Assembly (NCBI GenBank): GCA_025531455.1
Contig: JAMYHL010000084.1
Location: 109,544-173,543, forward strand
Direction of reading: 5' to 3'
Source of the DNA: Apiotrichum sp. Y4204
Lineage: Eukaryota; Basidiomycota; Tremellomycetes; Trichosporonales; Trichosporonaceae
DNA: 64,000 nucleotides
The position numbers were made by a program, and so were the translations under genes. The stretch's first letter is position 1. Every line of letters begins with the position of its first letter. The notes under the pieces are model-generated. The model searched no databases. It was not told where the DNA came from and was given only the letters and a program-made list of their open reading frames with translations. This document shows positions 21,888 to 32,049 of the stretch, in pieces.

Positions 21888-22264
21888 CTAGTGTTCAGTT
21901 GGCCGGCACTCTGGTGAATGCGGCGTCGGTTTCCGCCCGGCAGTCCGCTGACCGACGCTCTCGTAGCTCAGTTGTTGGCTCGCAGCGAGACGATCGCTTT
22001 TTCTGCGGGCGTCGTACTTCTGAGATCGTCAGTATTACACCTTAGGGGTCACGGGCATCCGCGACAGGATCGTTCTCTACAAGCACTCACATGTTTCGCG
22101 TACACGAAAATACAGATGAGGGAGATATACAGGAAGAGCGGACCCCACGTGATGACGGGCGGGTTGGTGTCTGGCAAGTCTGGGCGGTCCGGGGAGTGTG
22201 GGTTGCCCGGGGCGTGTGGTTTTTTGGACAAGATGTGCGGTGTGGGTGGTAAGATTGGGCTCAT
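21888..22264 (-). CDS. Small single-pass membrane protein B, unknown function
   Basis: Exons 22091-22264 and 21888-22019 give 101 residues. The N-terminal 40 residues are Pro-rich (RPDLPDTNPPVITWG) and followed by one helix, PLFLYISLICIFVYA. The intron is phase 0, directly after the helix (AKH). Exon 2 begins KYDARRKSDR, a basic cytosolic anchor, and continues QQLSYESVGQRTAGRK to the stop. There is no canonical PPxY; LSYESV sits where gene A has LPPYSSV and may be a degenerate copy. TATAAAA is 80 nt before the ATG. Codon use is G/C-ending in both exons. Architecture and position tie it to the neighbouring genes A and C, although overall identity is low. Confidence 0.72.
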
Positions 22265-22343
22265 TGTACTGTATGTGGTGACTGTCGTCGGTGATGGAGG
22301 ATGGCGGGATACACATCAAATTGTCCAAGACACGGCCCTGTCT

Positions 22344-22350
22344 TTTTATA
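22344..22350 (-). promoter_or_regulatory. TATA box of gene B
   Basis: TATAAAA on the minus strand, 80 nt before the ATG at 22264. Confidence 0.6.
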
Positions 22351-22689
22351 AACCCCTCAAGACGGCCACGAACTGCATGGGAGAAAATCTCGGCGAAGTT
22401 TAAGCCTTGCTGGTGGAGCTCCAACTGCCGAGCAGAGTAACGGCACAGCCCTGGATCGCGTACGAAAAGGCACGAAGGCCGAGACACGGTCTACAATACG
22501 TGCATATGCTATAAACAATACTCGGCATCTACTGTGACTCCGCCCAAGCCACGAACCGTCCACTGGGTCGAGGATTTGACGCGGGTCAATGGTGAATATG
22601 ATTGTGGGTATCTATCTAGTGCTCTAATCGTGGGTATCAAACTGTCCCTCCCGGAGGTATCTCAAATCACGGGTGTTGTGGTTGTGGCA

Positions 22690-23044
22690 TCATGCCTTGC
22701 GGTCACCAGTCGGCGGGTTCAGGCCAATGCTCGCCTCCTCGACGTCGTACGCCGGCAGGCCATCTGGCCTAGGGGCAACTGCATGCCTAGGGGCAACTGG
22801 GGCCACCGATGCGGAGCTTGTGGCGGGGACAGAAGATGGGGCTGTTGCCGGAACGGGGAGGACGGGGGCCCGAAGCGTGGGCGGGGCAGCCGCGGTGCTC
22901 ATGGGGAAGCGCTTGAAGAGCTGGGATGTGAGCAGACGAAGCATGCACGGCCAGCGGGAAACTTACAAAGTAGGTGATGTTACAGATGCCCATCACGAAG
23001 ATGACCACCGAGAGAATGATAATGATGACGGTTTGGGATGCCAT
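22690..23044 (-). CDS. Small single-pass membrane protein C: LPxY motif
   Basis: Exons 22967-23044 and 22690-22920 give 102 residues. Exon 1 is MASQT plus the helix VIIIILSVVIFVMGI and ends CNITYF in phase 0. Exon 2 starts with the basic LFKRF, then a long Ala/Pro/Val-rich linker, and ends GLPAYDVEEASIGLNPPTGDRKA. The segment LPAYDVEEASIGLNPP aligns with LPPYSSVDEATIGLTPP of gene A over its whole length, which shows that the two are paralogues despite different linkers. LPxY next to acidic residues is a plausible WW-domain ligand. A TATAAG element is 139 nt upstream. No extracellular domain exists beyond four residues, so the protein is essentially an anchored tail. Confidence 0.8.
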
Positions 23045-23980
23045 GTTGATGATGTGTGGTGGGAGTGTCTGGTCTAGGGTGTCTATGCGTTAAACCTGTG
23101 TGTCTATGCGTGTCCAAGTCGGTGCAGCTCTAGATGTCTATCGGGAAGATTGTGTTCTGGAAGTGATGAAGAACCATCGCATCTTATACCATCCACCACT
23201 TCACTCAACCCCCCGCCAACACGTCAGGCATTAACCATACTTTACCGCTCGCAGATCACTCTCACTTCACAGCATCACGTCAGGCGATCCATGCTGTGCG
23301 CACATTCACTCCGAACGCGTCGGGCTTCGGACACTTTTCGCGTTCGATCCTGAGGATTAAGAGCTCTGGAGCTGCGGTACTGCTGGGCAGGGCGCTGATG
23401 ATACAAGGAGAGAGCAGGACAGCTCCAAACTCTAAACTCAGCGACCGGATAAAGGGTACCCTCTGGCAGCCCGCTAAATAGGACATCTGGAAGTCATGGC
23501 ATGGGCACCATTTTGCCAGATCCCAGCTAGCCCCGATCCATGTGCACAGGATTTGCTACAGCGCTGCCTGCTGTGTATCCCCGCGAGCCGACTGTGGCGA
23601 GAGTTGCGACACTACTCCTGCCAAGAGTATCCAAGATCGTGCCTTCATGGCTCACATCCACAGGTTCCAGACTCGGAACCACATTTCCTTGCAGACTGGC
23701 TACTCGGATACAAACACTGTTGAGAAGAGCCGAGAAGATAGAAGATGCCGCAGAAACTACGGGCTTACGAGGGGGCGGTGTCACAATCGTCATAAGGCAA
23801 CGCAGTAACGTCTCTGCAAAAGACCGCACCATCAGATCGTCAACCGGACGAACAATCGAGCCCGTGACACAGCCCTTCGAGTCAGTTCTTTGAACATACT
23901 GTACATACATCTAGCCGGCTTAGCGTCTACGGACGGTCCATTTACTGTAGCAAACCTCCACTATAACGGCCTCACTGAAC

Positions 23981-24564
23981 TCAATATATCGTAGGGATGT
24001 CTTCGTCGGCGCGATTCGATGGCCCAGCTACACTCGACGCGCCGGCGTAATTCGACGGCCCAGCGACGGCATTAGACGGCCCAGAGACACTCGACGGCCC
24101 AGCCCGACTACTCGACGCGACCGCGTTCCCGCCATAATCGTAAGGATTGCTCCCCTCAGCGTAGTTCACAGCGATAACGCCGGGAATGGTAGACGGGTCC
24201 GCCGCGCGCATGACGACGTCAATGTCCCGCGGCCGGAGCGGGTTCCGATTCTGGTCGGCATGGAGGGGCAGCGAAGCGGTGTTGCGCGGCCGGCTCTTCC
24301 TATTAACCTGAGTGTCAGCGGACATTGACGTTGCGGACTCACGTAGTATACCAGACAGAGTAGGAGGCCCAGGAATACAAGGCCCCCGACAATCCCGCCC
24401 GCGATCTTTTCCGTTGATTTCTGCCAGGCATTAGAGTCTTCCTGGTATCTGAAAGTGGCTGTAGCTGTGGGGAGGTAGGACCAGTACGAGTACGTCTGTG
24501 TTGTGGTGCCGGTGGTGGGTATAACATAGGTGTGGGTGACTTTATAGGTGACGAGGACTGACAT
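23981..24564 (-). CDS. Small single-pass membrane protein D with Ser/Gly/Pro repeats in the tail
   Basis: Exons 24343-24564 and 23981-24307 give 182 residues. A Thr/Tyr-rich outer segment (residues 1-52) is followed by the helix IAGGIVGGLVFLGLLLCLVYY, with GG pairs that suit helix packing. The intron is phase 0, directly after the helix, and only 35 nt long. Exon 2 begins VNRKSRPR. The tail carries an imperfect repeat of GPS(S/N) units (AGPSSVSGPSNAVAGPSNYA) and ends DEDIPTIY. No PPxY was found. The ATG at 24564 was preferred to 24582 because TATATAG ends only 28 nt from the latter. It resembles the membrane-proximal part of wall sensors (short Ser/Thr ectodomain, GG helix), but it lacks a signal peptide and a cysteine domain. 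Confidence 0.75.
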
Positions 24565-24582
24565 GGCTGTTGGCGCTTGCAT

Positions 24583-26179
24583 CTCCCTCCGGTCCAGCTC
24601 ACACCTTGGCTATATATCCAAGTATCATTGACTCACGCACACGCGTCGATACAGAGATGTGTAGTTGCAGCTGCAGCTGCAGCTACATCTACATGACCTC
24701 TGCAACTCCCACAACTGCACCAATAATGGCGATGCTTGCACTGCAGCCACACAGCGCTTGCTGACGCAAACCTTAACAACCTTACTTCGATTCCCGGTCA
24801 GATGATGCAGCCACACGGCGGGCCGCTGCAATTCATTACGGCACATGTAGCTGGATGGTTGAGAGGCGCCTTCTGTTTCTTGCCAGAGACTCACGATTCG
24901 AATCCGATTGCAATCGGTCTATAATGACAGCTTCCTTTCGGCGGTGTAATGCCTGATTCCTGTTCGAATCCAAAGTTTGAGGTGGAGCAGCTACGCACAG
25001 CCAGCGTTCCCATTCATCAACGAGTGCGACATCTGATAAAGTCCAGATGACAATCCGGGAGACAATATCTGAACCCGTACAACGGAGACTGCGCGATGGT
25101 CCGAAGACAACGACAAAACAGCAGAAGCAACGCCTCCTGTTTCCAGCACGCGGTCTGTTTCATGTGATGTGAAACATCTGCTCTTTCGGTCGAGTCGTGA
25201 ACGCCCACTCGTTATCAGTGATGTTGAACACGTAGCCGACAGTGCCAACCGAGAGGCCGTCATTCAGTCGTCGCGGTGGTGTCGTGGGCGGGTCTCCGGA
25301 ACAGAAGTGAAACTCTTCCGGCCCTCTAGATGAATGCGGATTCTGGCTGGGGAATGTGTTGCGGAAAGACACAATCTGCAATCTGAGGATCCAGAGTCCA
25401 CACAGATCAGCGCGGACCCATTGTCAGGGTATCAGGGTTATTGGGGAGGATCTGATCAACAGGATCAGAGGTATGTGGCGCGTACGCGCGTACGCCAGTG
25501 ACGTGATCCATCCATCTACGCGACCGCACACCCCAGAATTCGCGTCTTGGCGCGGGAAGCGCGCGGCGGGCAGAGTGACGGACAACGGTATCGCGCCTCA
25601 CGCAACACGCAACTAGCACAACACACCACACACTACGCAGGCAGAGGTGAATTTTGGCGGCGCAGGGGACCCCCGCATGGAGCTCAACAGAAAGTTAGGT
25701 TGGTGGGGTCCTCGGTGGGGCCGGGGAGATGTCACCGAGTTGGCCGTGTTCGTAGCTCGGCCCCGCGGCCCCTCTGTCCCTGGGCGGACGGCGTCGGAAA
25801 CGAAGACTCCACCAATAGAAATTTGCGGACTTGGGGATGAGGGTTTGAGTACGTTTGATGCGCCGCGCACTTGGGATGTGCTGTTTGTGACAACTAGACG
25901 AGCTCGTTCCATCCTCTCAGCCCCAACGTGCTCTTCCATCCCATTGCACCTGCTTTCATCAGCCGCGGCGATCTACTAGTTCTCGTCTAGTGTGGATGGA
26001 TCATTGCTGATCACGATTGATCCGGATGGCGTATGCCCCCCCGGATCCCTGAATCGGCCATATTTCCCAGATCCATCGTCTCCGTCGCGTCCTCTTATGC
26101 AGCGCCAAGAACAAAGAGCCCGAGATAAGTGACATGGTACAAGATATGGATACAGTCGATTGCCTCTCCTACACGCGGC
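24583..26179. other. Intergenic, 1.6 kb, between small genes D and E
   Basis: No gene is supported. A run of GCAGCT units lies at about 24667-24690. An isolated TTCGAATCC appears twice (near 24894 and 24964) without a surrounding cloverleaf. Open frames between 25.5 and 26 kb lack codon bias. Confidence 0.5.
24610..24616 (-). promoter_or_regulatory. TATA box of gene D
   Basis: TATATAG on the minus strand; its closeness to 24582 argues for the second ATG (24564) as start. Confidence 0.5.
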
Positions 26180-26749
26180 TCAACAGCCTCCGGCACCCGA
26201 ATGTGACATGGCGGTATGGTGCGCGGTATGGTGCGCAGAGTGGTGCGTCGCGAGGTGGTGGTTGTGCATGTGCATGTCGTGCGCGGCGCTGTGTATCCGG
26301 TAGTGGCGGGGGTGCGAGACCGGCGGGCGGAGGATGCCGGCCTCCTCGTCAAAGCGCGAGTATGGCGGCGGCGCTGCTCCCGGCGTCGGGAAGCCGTACT
26401 GGTCGTAGCTCCTGTGATCCGTCCGTCGCTGGTCCTTTCCGCACTGAATGTCAGCAAGATTGATACTGCGAAACGTCGCTTGAGTCGCGGGACGGAGAGC
26501 CCAGACGTATCTCCCATCTCCCCATTTCTTTTACTCCCACTCCCAACTCACATAGCTCAACAGAATGACAATTAGGCCGATGCCAAGCAGCCCGCCCATG
26601 ACGGCCACAACCATGACCCACGTCTGGGGGGGCCCGCCCCGGTCATTGCTTGGGCGGCTCGACCCCCAGCTCGAGTCAATGGACGGCAGCGACCTGAATG
26701 TGCTGGTCGGCCACAGCCTTGTTGGTGCCGAATGCGCGATGGAGGTCAT
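26180..26749 (-). CDS. Small single-pass membrane protein E: PPxY motif, His-rich tail
   Basis: Exons 26552-26749 and 26180-26443 give 153 residues. A Ser/Pro-rich outer segment (1-43) precedes the helix WVMVVAVMGGLLGIGLIVILL. The intron (108 nt) is phase 0 after LLSY. Exon 2 starts CGKDQRRTDHR, then GAAPPPYSRFDEEAGILRPP, a canonical PPxY followed by acidic residues. A His-rich end follows (HDMHMHNHHLATHHSAHHTA), finishing SGAGGC. The PPPYSRFDEEAG segment parallels LPPYSSVDEATIG of gene A, and both proteins end in a His block and a Gly/Cys tail, so they are likely paralogues. TATATAG at 26851-26857 places transcription start below the alternative ATG at 26842, supporting 26749. Function is unknown. 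Confidence 0.8.
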
Positions 26750-27679
26750 GGTCGATGGAGTGGCGAGCGGTGGTGCCGCGTAAGTATGTGTGTGTGGACG
26801 TTCGCAAAAGTGTGGGTTCCAACCCAGTTTCGACCTGTGCATTGCCAGTTCTATATACGTCCCTCGCCCCTTGGCGTGGACGAACTGCCGGCTGCTCGCT
26901 GGATCACTGGGATCACTGGCCCGTCGCTCTGCAGCAGATCAAACAGGTACAGTTGTGGCGGCTGCTAAGACAGGTTAGACAGGCTGGACAGGCACAGGGC
27001 CCACGAGGCCTGGTGAGCTGGCGCACTGTTGCTGTGCCCGTAGCCCATGTGTCGAGCGGCAGCAAAAGCTTATCCTGCATGCCAAACAGAGTCAAGAGCT
27101 TAGAGGGGAAGAGGAAGTGGGGCATCGGGGACCTGAAGAAGGCAGGCGGGGGCGAAACGCCTGAGGGGGACACCGCTCCGAAAACAATCTGTAACACAGG
27201 TTCGCGGTCACACGAGGACCTGGTCAAATTAGGCTACAAATGTGCACACCGAGCGAACGACTAGGACAACTAACTCTGGCTCTTGCGAGGATATTTTTAC
27301 TCCACACCTGCCCATTGTCTGGCTACGGGCCACCACATGGCGGCTTTCACATGACTTGCGCTACAGTGGATCTATATGAGAGTATGCTGTGATGTTCCGA
27401 TGTTCCGGCATACCTATGACGCTGGCTATAAGTAGGCCGGCGTGCTGTCGATAGGCTGTCGTCGCCTGGCGAACTAAAAGCCGACAGAGTTGGCGACAGG
27501 TGGGTGAGGTACCGGGGGCTCGCACTCGGCGCTCTACCTCCATTGCGTGCAGTGCTGAGAGATTCTAAGCATCCCGGCCAAATCCGGTATCCCACATCAC
27601 TGGAACGCAAGGGGATATGCTGTAAACTACAGGGCGTGGCGAGTTGACGCGTTGACAGACAAAACGTCCCGGTGGGGTC
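26750..27679. other. Intergenic, 0.9 kb, between small genes E and F
   Basis: Promoter of E and 3' flank of F. No gene was found on either strand. Confidence 0.5.
26851..26857 (-). promoter_or_regulatory. TATA box of gene E
   Basis: TATATAG on the minus strand, 102 nt before the ATG at 26749; it excludes the in-frame ATG at 26842. Confidence 0.55.
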
Positions 27680-28342
27680 TTATGTTTTTGTGTCGGCGCC
27701 GCTATTCGTGACGAACAGCTTCTGGGACTCATTGCCGCTCGCATCCACGGAAGTGGAAGTAGATGCCGCGGAGTGGTTGAGAAGGTCGCGGGTGCTGCTG
27801 TACGGGTCGTCGTTGAGGTGGCTGCTGTACCCGCCCAGGTGCGTGGTCGAGGGCTCGGCGCCGGGATTGTATGCCGGGGGCGGCTCCGCCACTGCGGTAG
27901 CGGTCGCCGTCGCAGGGGGGGCCGTCACCGTCGTGCGGGGAGCGTACGTGGTTGGGGGAACGTACATTGACGGCTGTCCCATTGGGCGCGCGCCAGCTGC
28001 CATGGCAGAGGCCATAGTTGTGTTCATGCGGTCGCGCCTTTGCTGGCGGCGTCTCCGTGCAACAACCTGGAGAGTCAGTACGCTGGTACTTCAAGGCATT
28101 GGAGAAGGGACACGTTGTCCGGCATCTTCCCAAAGCCGCCAGGTACTCACACAAGCAATGATAGAGATAATGATACCGACCGCAAAAACACTGCAGCCGA
28201 CAGCGACGCCAATGATCCACTCCTTGGGAGGCCCGTCATCCGAGGGCGATGGACCAGGCCACGACCGCCCAGTGGATGCGGAGCTTCTAATGGTGGGGTA
28301 GGGAAGCTGGGCGAATATGGACGGGGGTTGGATCTGCGCCAT
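27680..28342 (-). CDS. Small single-pass membrane protein F: PPxY motif
   Basis: Exons 28151-28342 and 27680-28066 give 192 residues. The outer segment (1-41) is Ser/Pro-rich and ends DDGPPKEW. The helix is IIGVAVGCSVFAVGIIISII, and the phase-0 intron follows AC directly. Exon 2 begins VVARRRRQQRRDR, a strong cytosolic anchor, then a Met/Ala and Thr/Pro-rich stretch and AVAEPPPAYNPGAEPSTTHL, a canonical PPxY. The rest is Ser/Asn-rich and ends NSGADTKT. TATATAG is 117 nt before the ATG, the same octamer context as genes D and E. This is the longest tail of the minus-strand array. No enzymatic domain is visible; an adaptor or receptor-tail role is inferred from the motif alone. Confidence 0.82.
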
Positions 28343-28458
28343 GGTGGTGGATAAAAGTGTTAGATGGTGACAGCTGGTAGCAGTTGGTGAGTGTTGGTCT
28401 CAGTTGGTGTCAGATGAGTCGAGTTGGGGATTGAGCAGATGCCATCAAGAGTGTCAAG

Positions 28459-28465
28459 CTATATA
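28459..28465 (-). promoter_or_regulatory. TATA box of gene F
   Basis: TATATAG on the minus strand, 117 nt before the ATG at 28342. Confidence 0.55.
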
Positions 28466-31400
28466 CCTGTTGCCTCACACCTGTGCAGTGTGTGCAGCAT
28501 ATGCAGTGCGTGCAGCGTGTTCGATGTGCGTGCACGGACAGATGAAACGGAGCGCGGAGCATTAATAAAAGGTACCGAATCGGATAGCTGTGTAGACCAA
28601 GCTTATCTCTCGGGAGCTCGGAAGCTTTCAGGAAGAACACCGCGTCGGAGGGGTAAGTACTCGAAATGCGGTGCTGCATGTCTCCACGATCACGGATGCA
28701 CTGATGCAGGCACCGCCGTTGTGGGCGCGTCGCGCGCGTCGTCAGCAAGTCAGCCGTCCCGGCGTAATCACAGTGCCGGCACTCCATGAATCGCGAGATC
28801 GACGGGGAATGGGCTGTGCATCATACATCGCATGTGCGTGCCTCATGGCCTCATCCCTCGTTTGGTCGCACATAAACGACACAATGGTGTGCGACGGTGT
28901 GGAAGATGCTGGCCACACGACATGGCTGATGGCCATGGCATGTGTTATTGGCCGTTGACTGCATGATCGTGCACGACTCTGCTGCTTGGAGGCTCGAAGT
29001 AGTAGACGCGACTCCGTCAGCGCATAGCAGTCGTTGTGATTGTTGAGCCTTGTATGTTGATCGTGTTGGTTGTGCATCGACACTGCACTGGTCTGCCGTT
29101 GTTTGGTGGTGCCTCGATGCGCGGCGATGGCGACAAGCGGTGCACTGAGTCGGCAAGATCAGCAGGCACGGCTTGTGGGAAGATACTTATCCGGAATCGG
29201 AATTCCGGAAATACAACAAGCCAAGCAACTCGCATTTACACCTGTAATTTTTAAAGGGTTGATTATCAGCACTTAAATCACGTGATTAAAGGGAGGATGA
29301 TCAAGACCTGGGGGCGTAGACTGTCCCACCGTGTCCCAGCCTGTCCCGGCTCCCTGGGAGATGCTGGATGTTCTGTAGTTCGCCAGCTCTCCAGTCTCCG
29401 CCCATCTCAAACGCTGTACAGCCCGGGTTCATGATGCAGAATACTGTATCGAACATTGTGCATACGGAGCTTAATTTGGGACGTTTACGAGAAGAACGAG
29501 AAGGCTGGAATGCGACCAGCCCTCGCTGAGGGAGCAGTCCCTGGCGTTTGGGCCTCCCGCGCTCCGACAATCGTCATTTCTTGGGCGCACTTGTCTGCAA
29601 TGTGCAGCCGCAAGAGAGTGGAAGCTGGGAGGCCATGGGGGGCATGCAAGTCGTCTGCACAAGTGTCTTATCATCCTGGAGTGTGCCTGTGTAGAAGGGC
29701 TCATGTTCCCGAATGCTTGCGTCCTGCCAGGACGACTGCCTCGATGCCTCGCGATCGATGGGGTCGCAAAGTACAGCCATCTCGCGCTCCTGAATCTCGC
29801 ATCCGCGCAACCCCCCAACCCCCCCGCCCAATTTCATGCGGGAAACACGCGCATCGGCCGCTGGCCACTGCTGGGCCATGGAAGGTTCACTCCCGCGACC
29901 TTGTCTCGGCACCCTTGCGTCCTCCCAGTCCGCCAATTCACTGCCCAGGAAATTGTTTCAGGATACAGTAACCGAGGTCACCGAGGTGGATGCCGCGATC
30001 ATTCAGGCCATTCACACTGCGAAACCTGGTTTTATGCGTTTGGGATATGTATGAGCAAGCACAGGGACCGCGGGCCAGATCCGGCGACCCAGAAACGAAC
30101 ACGCCAACGGCACCAGGGACGGAGCAGAGGCAGAGAGGCAGAGGAACAGTGCCTCGTTTTGGGTTGATTTGGCGGAGCATTGAGAGATACATGGATGAGG
30201 CGATGTGGCATGCAGAGTTGCACGGTCCCTCATTACCAGCCTTCTGCCGATTCCTTGAGGGAGCAGTAATCCGGGGTGGGAATGCAGTGCGCGCTGTGAG
30301 ATCATCTGCCAGCCAACTTGCCTCAAACCGCAACTCGGGGATGCACTCGCACGAGTACGAGGATGAGATGTACGACGATACAGGAGCATGAAGGAGCATG
30401 CAGGAGCAAGCTGTACCGAGGGTTTATCTGGATGATTCAGACGGGAGGCCGAGGAGAGTATCCAAGGGATCCCAAGGGACTTTGGTGACCCAGCGATTCT
30501 TGCCTGGTTTGGAAAGGGGCCGCGGGGGAGGACGTTTCGGCCTGCTACAGCGCGCGCTACAGCGCAACGGCTGCTTGCATGCTGGCATGCTAGCGCATGC
30601 TGGCATCAGGTTTTTTTTGGGATGGCGTCGCAACACCCAGATACCGCGGAAGTGCTAGAGCATTTAGTGCAGATTAGTCGGGGACTAGAAGCACCGTACG
30701 ATTTCTCCAGTGACACTGGGCGCAGGAACATTGCGCGATCCGTTACACCGTTATAGTACCGTTACGCCGTTACTTTTGCTGTCGCGACATGAGTTTTTGA
30801 GGCCAGAATGAGGGGACTCACACTGGCGCACTGGTCGCATGCACGGTCGCATGCACGGACGCATGCACGGACGTTCTCTTCTGGCCTTCTGGCCACCACT
30901 GGTCTCTGCGATCTGCGAGGTGGGAAATTGGGAAAGCCCGTGCTGTGCTCCTAGGCCTCGGGCCGCGAGCGGATGATGGATGTGGAGTTGGAGGCCAGAA
31001 ACGCTGATAACGGCATGGTTAGAAGCTGGGGTTACGGGAGCAGGAAGAGAGACCCTTTCCAAACGCCATCTTGCCCTCTTCTTCCCTCCTCTGCTCTCCC
31101 GCAGTGGGCAATGACCTGGCCCCCTTTTGACCCTGCATAATTACTTGCCTGGTGTCTTGTGCATGCACAGTAATCTGTGTGCTCGTGCGCCCCGGGGGGG
31201 GGGGGGGGGGATTTTGTTCCTAGGCGATGCTGGGATTTCAGTGTTCCACTCAAACTGTGCCCGGGATCTTGCCATTTCGGGAGTAACCATTGCCAGCCGT
31301 TCGCTGCCGTACCTCGCCAGAGCAAGCTTGTACTATGTGCAGAAGAGAGGACTGGGGGGTGTCGCCAGTTGTCGTGGTGCCCGTTGCCCGGGGGACTGGA

Positions 31401-31540
31401 ATTGGAGGAGAAACCACCCTCTGCTACCATTTTCCATTCCTCACCTCATCTTCAAGAAGTCTTGCTCGTTGCTACGCACCGCATCGCCCTCTCTTCCTCT
31501 CATCTTCTCAAACATACCCAAGGGCACCACCGACAAAACG

Positions 31541-31547
31541 TATAAAA
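31541..31547 (+). promoter_or_regulatory. TATA box upstream of the Cys-motif gene
   Basis: TATAAAA followed by about 500 nt of C/T-rich sequence up to the ATG at 32050. If used, it implies a long leader or an unseen 5' intron. Confidence 0.4.
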
Positions 31548-32049
31548 GTAACCACCGACCTTGTTCGGAAATCGTCGTTCCCCGCCGTCTCCCTGGGATC
31601 TTCTTTTTCCCTCTGCGCAGCGTACCTGTTTCCCGTTCTGGAACGTGTGCCTGTGACGGTCCTCTACCATATTGGGTGTTGCTGCTGTCCTCTACACGCT
31701 GGTCGCCAGGTCGCGCGGGCCGTACTTTTGTCCACAACGGCCACAACGAGCAAACTCTCTTTCACCTCGTTTCTCGCCACCTTGCCGGCTTTATCCAACA
31801 CCTCTGTTACTTTCATCGCCGCCTGCCCGTGCTGGTCATGTCCCTCACACTCGTCTGCACCGGTGAATAGACCGCCTCTCATTGTCACTGCTGCGCACAG
31901 CCTACAACCTGCCATCTCCTTACGGGTCAACCACCATGGACTGTAGCTTGAACAAGACTTCCTCTTCCTCTTTTCGCACTTGCCCAATTGATACACGCGC
32001 GCTTTAAGAAAAGTCCAACATCTCAGTCATCAACGACGCATCCCCCACC

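Larger units (their letters stand above)
28343..32049. other. Intergenic, 3.7 kb, axis between the minus-strand and plus-strand small genes
   Basis: No gene is supported on either strand despite several open frames of 100-250 codons, which lack hydrophobic segments, codon bias and splice sites. It contains a 12-bp tandem repeat (GCATGCACGGAC-like, about three copies, 30837-30873), a G homopolymer of about 17 (31195-31211) and, at the right end, a TATAAAA at 31541 with a pyrimidine-rich 0.5-kb leader for the gene at 32050. Confidence 0.5.

Noticed and set aside
24880..24980. Possible tRNA (two TTCGAATCC boxes)
   Set aside because: No D arm, anticodon stem or acceptor pairing around either box on either strand.
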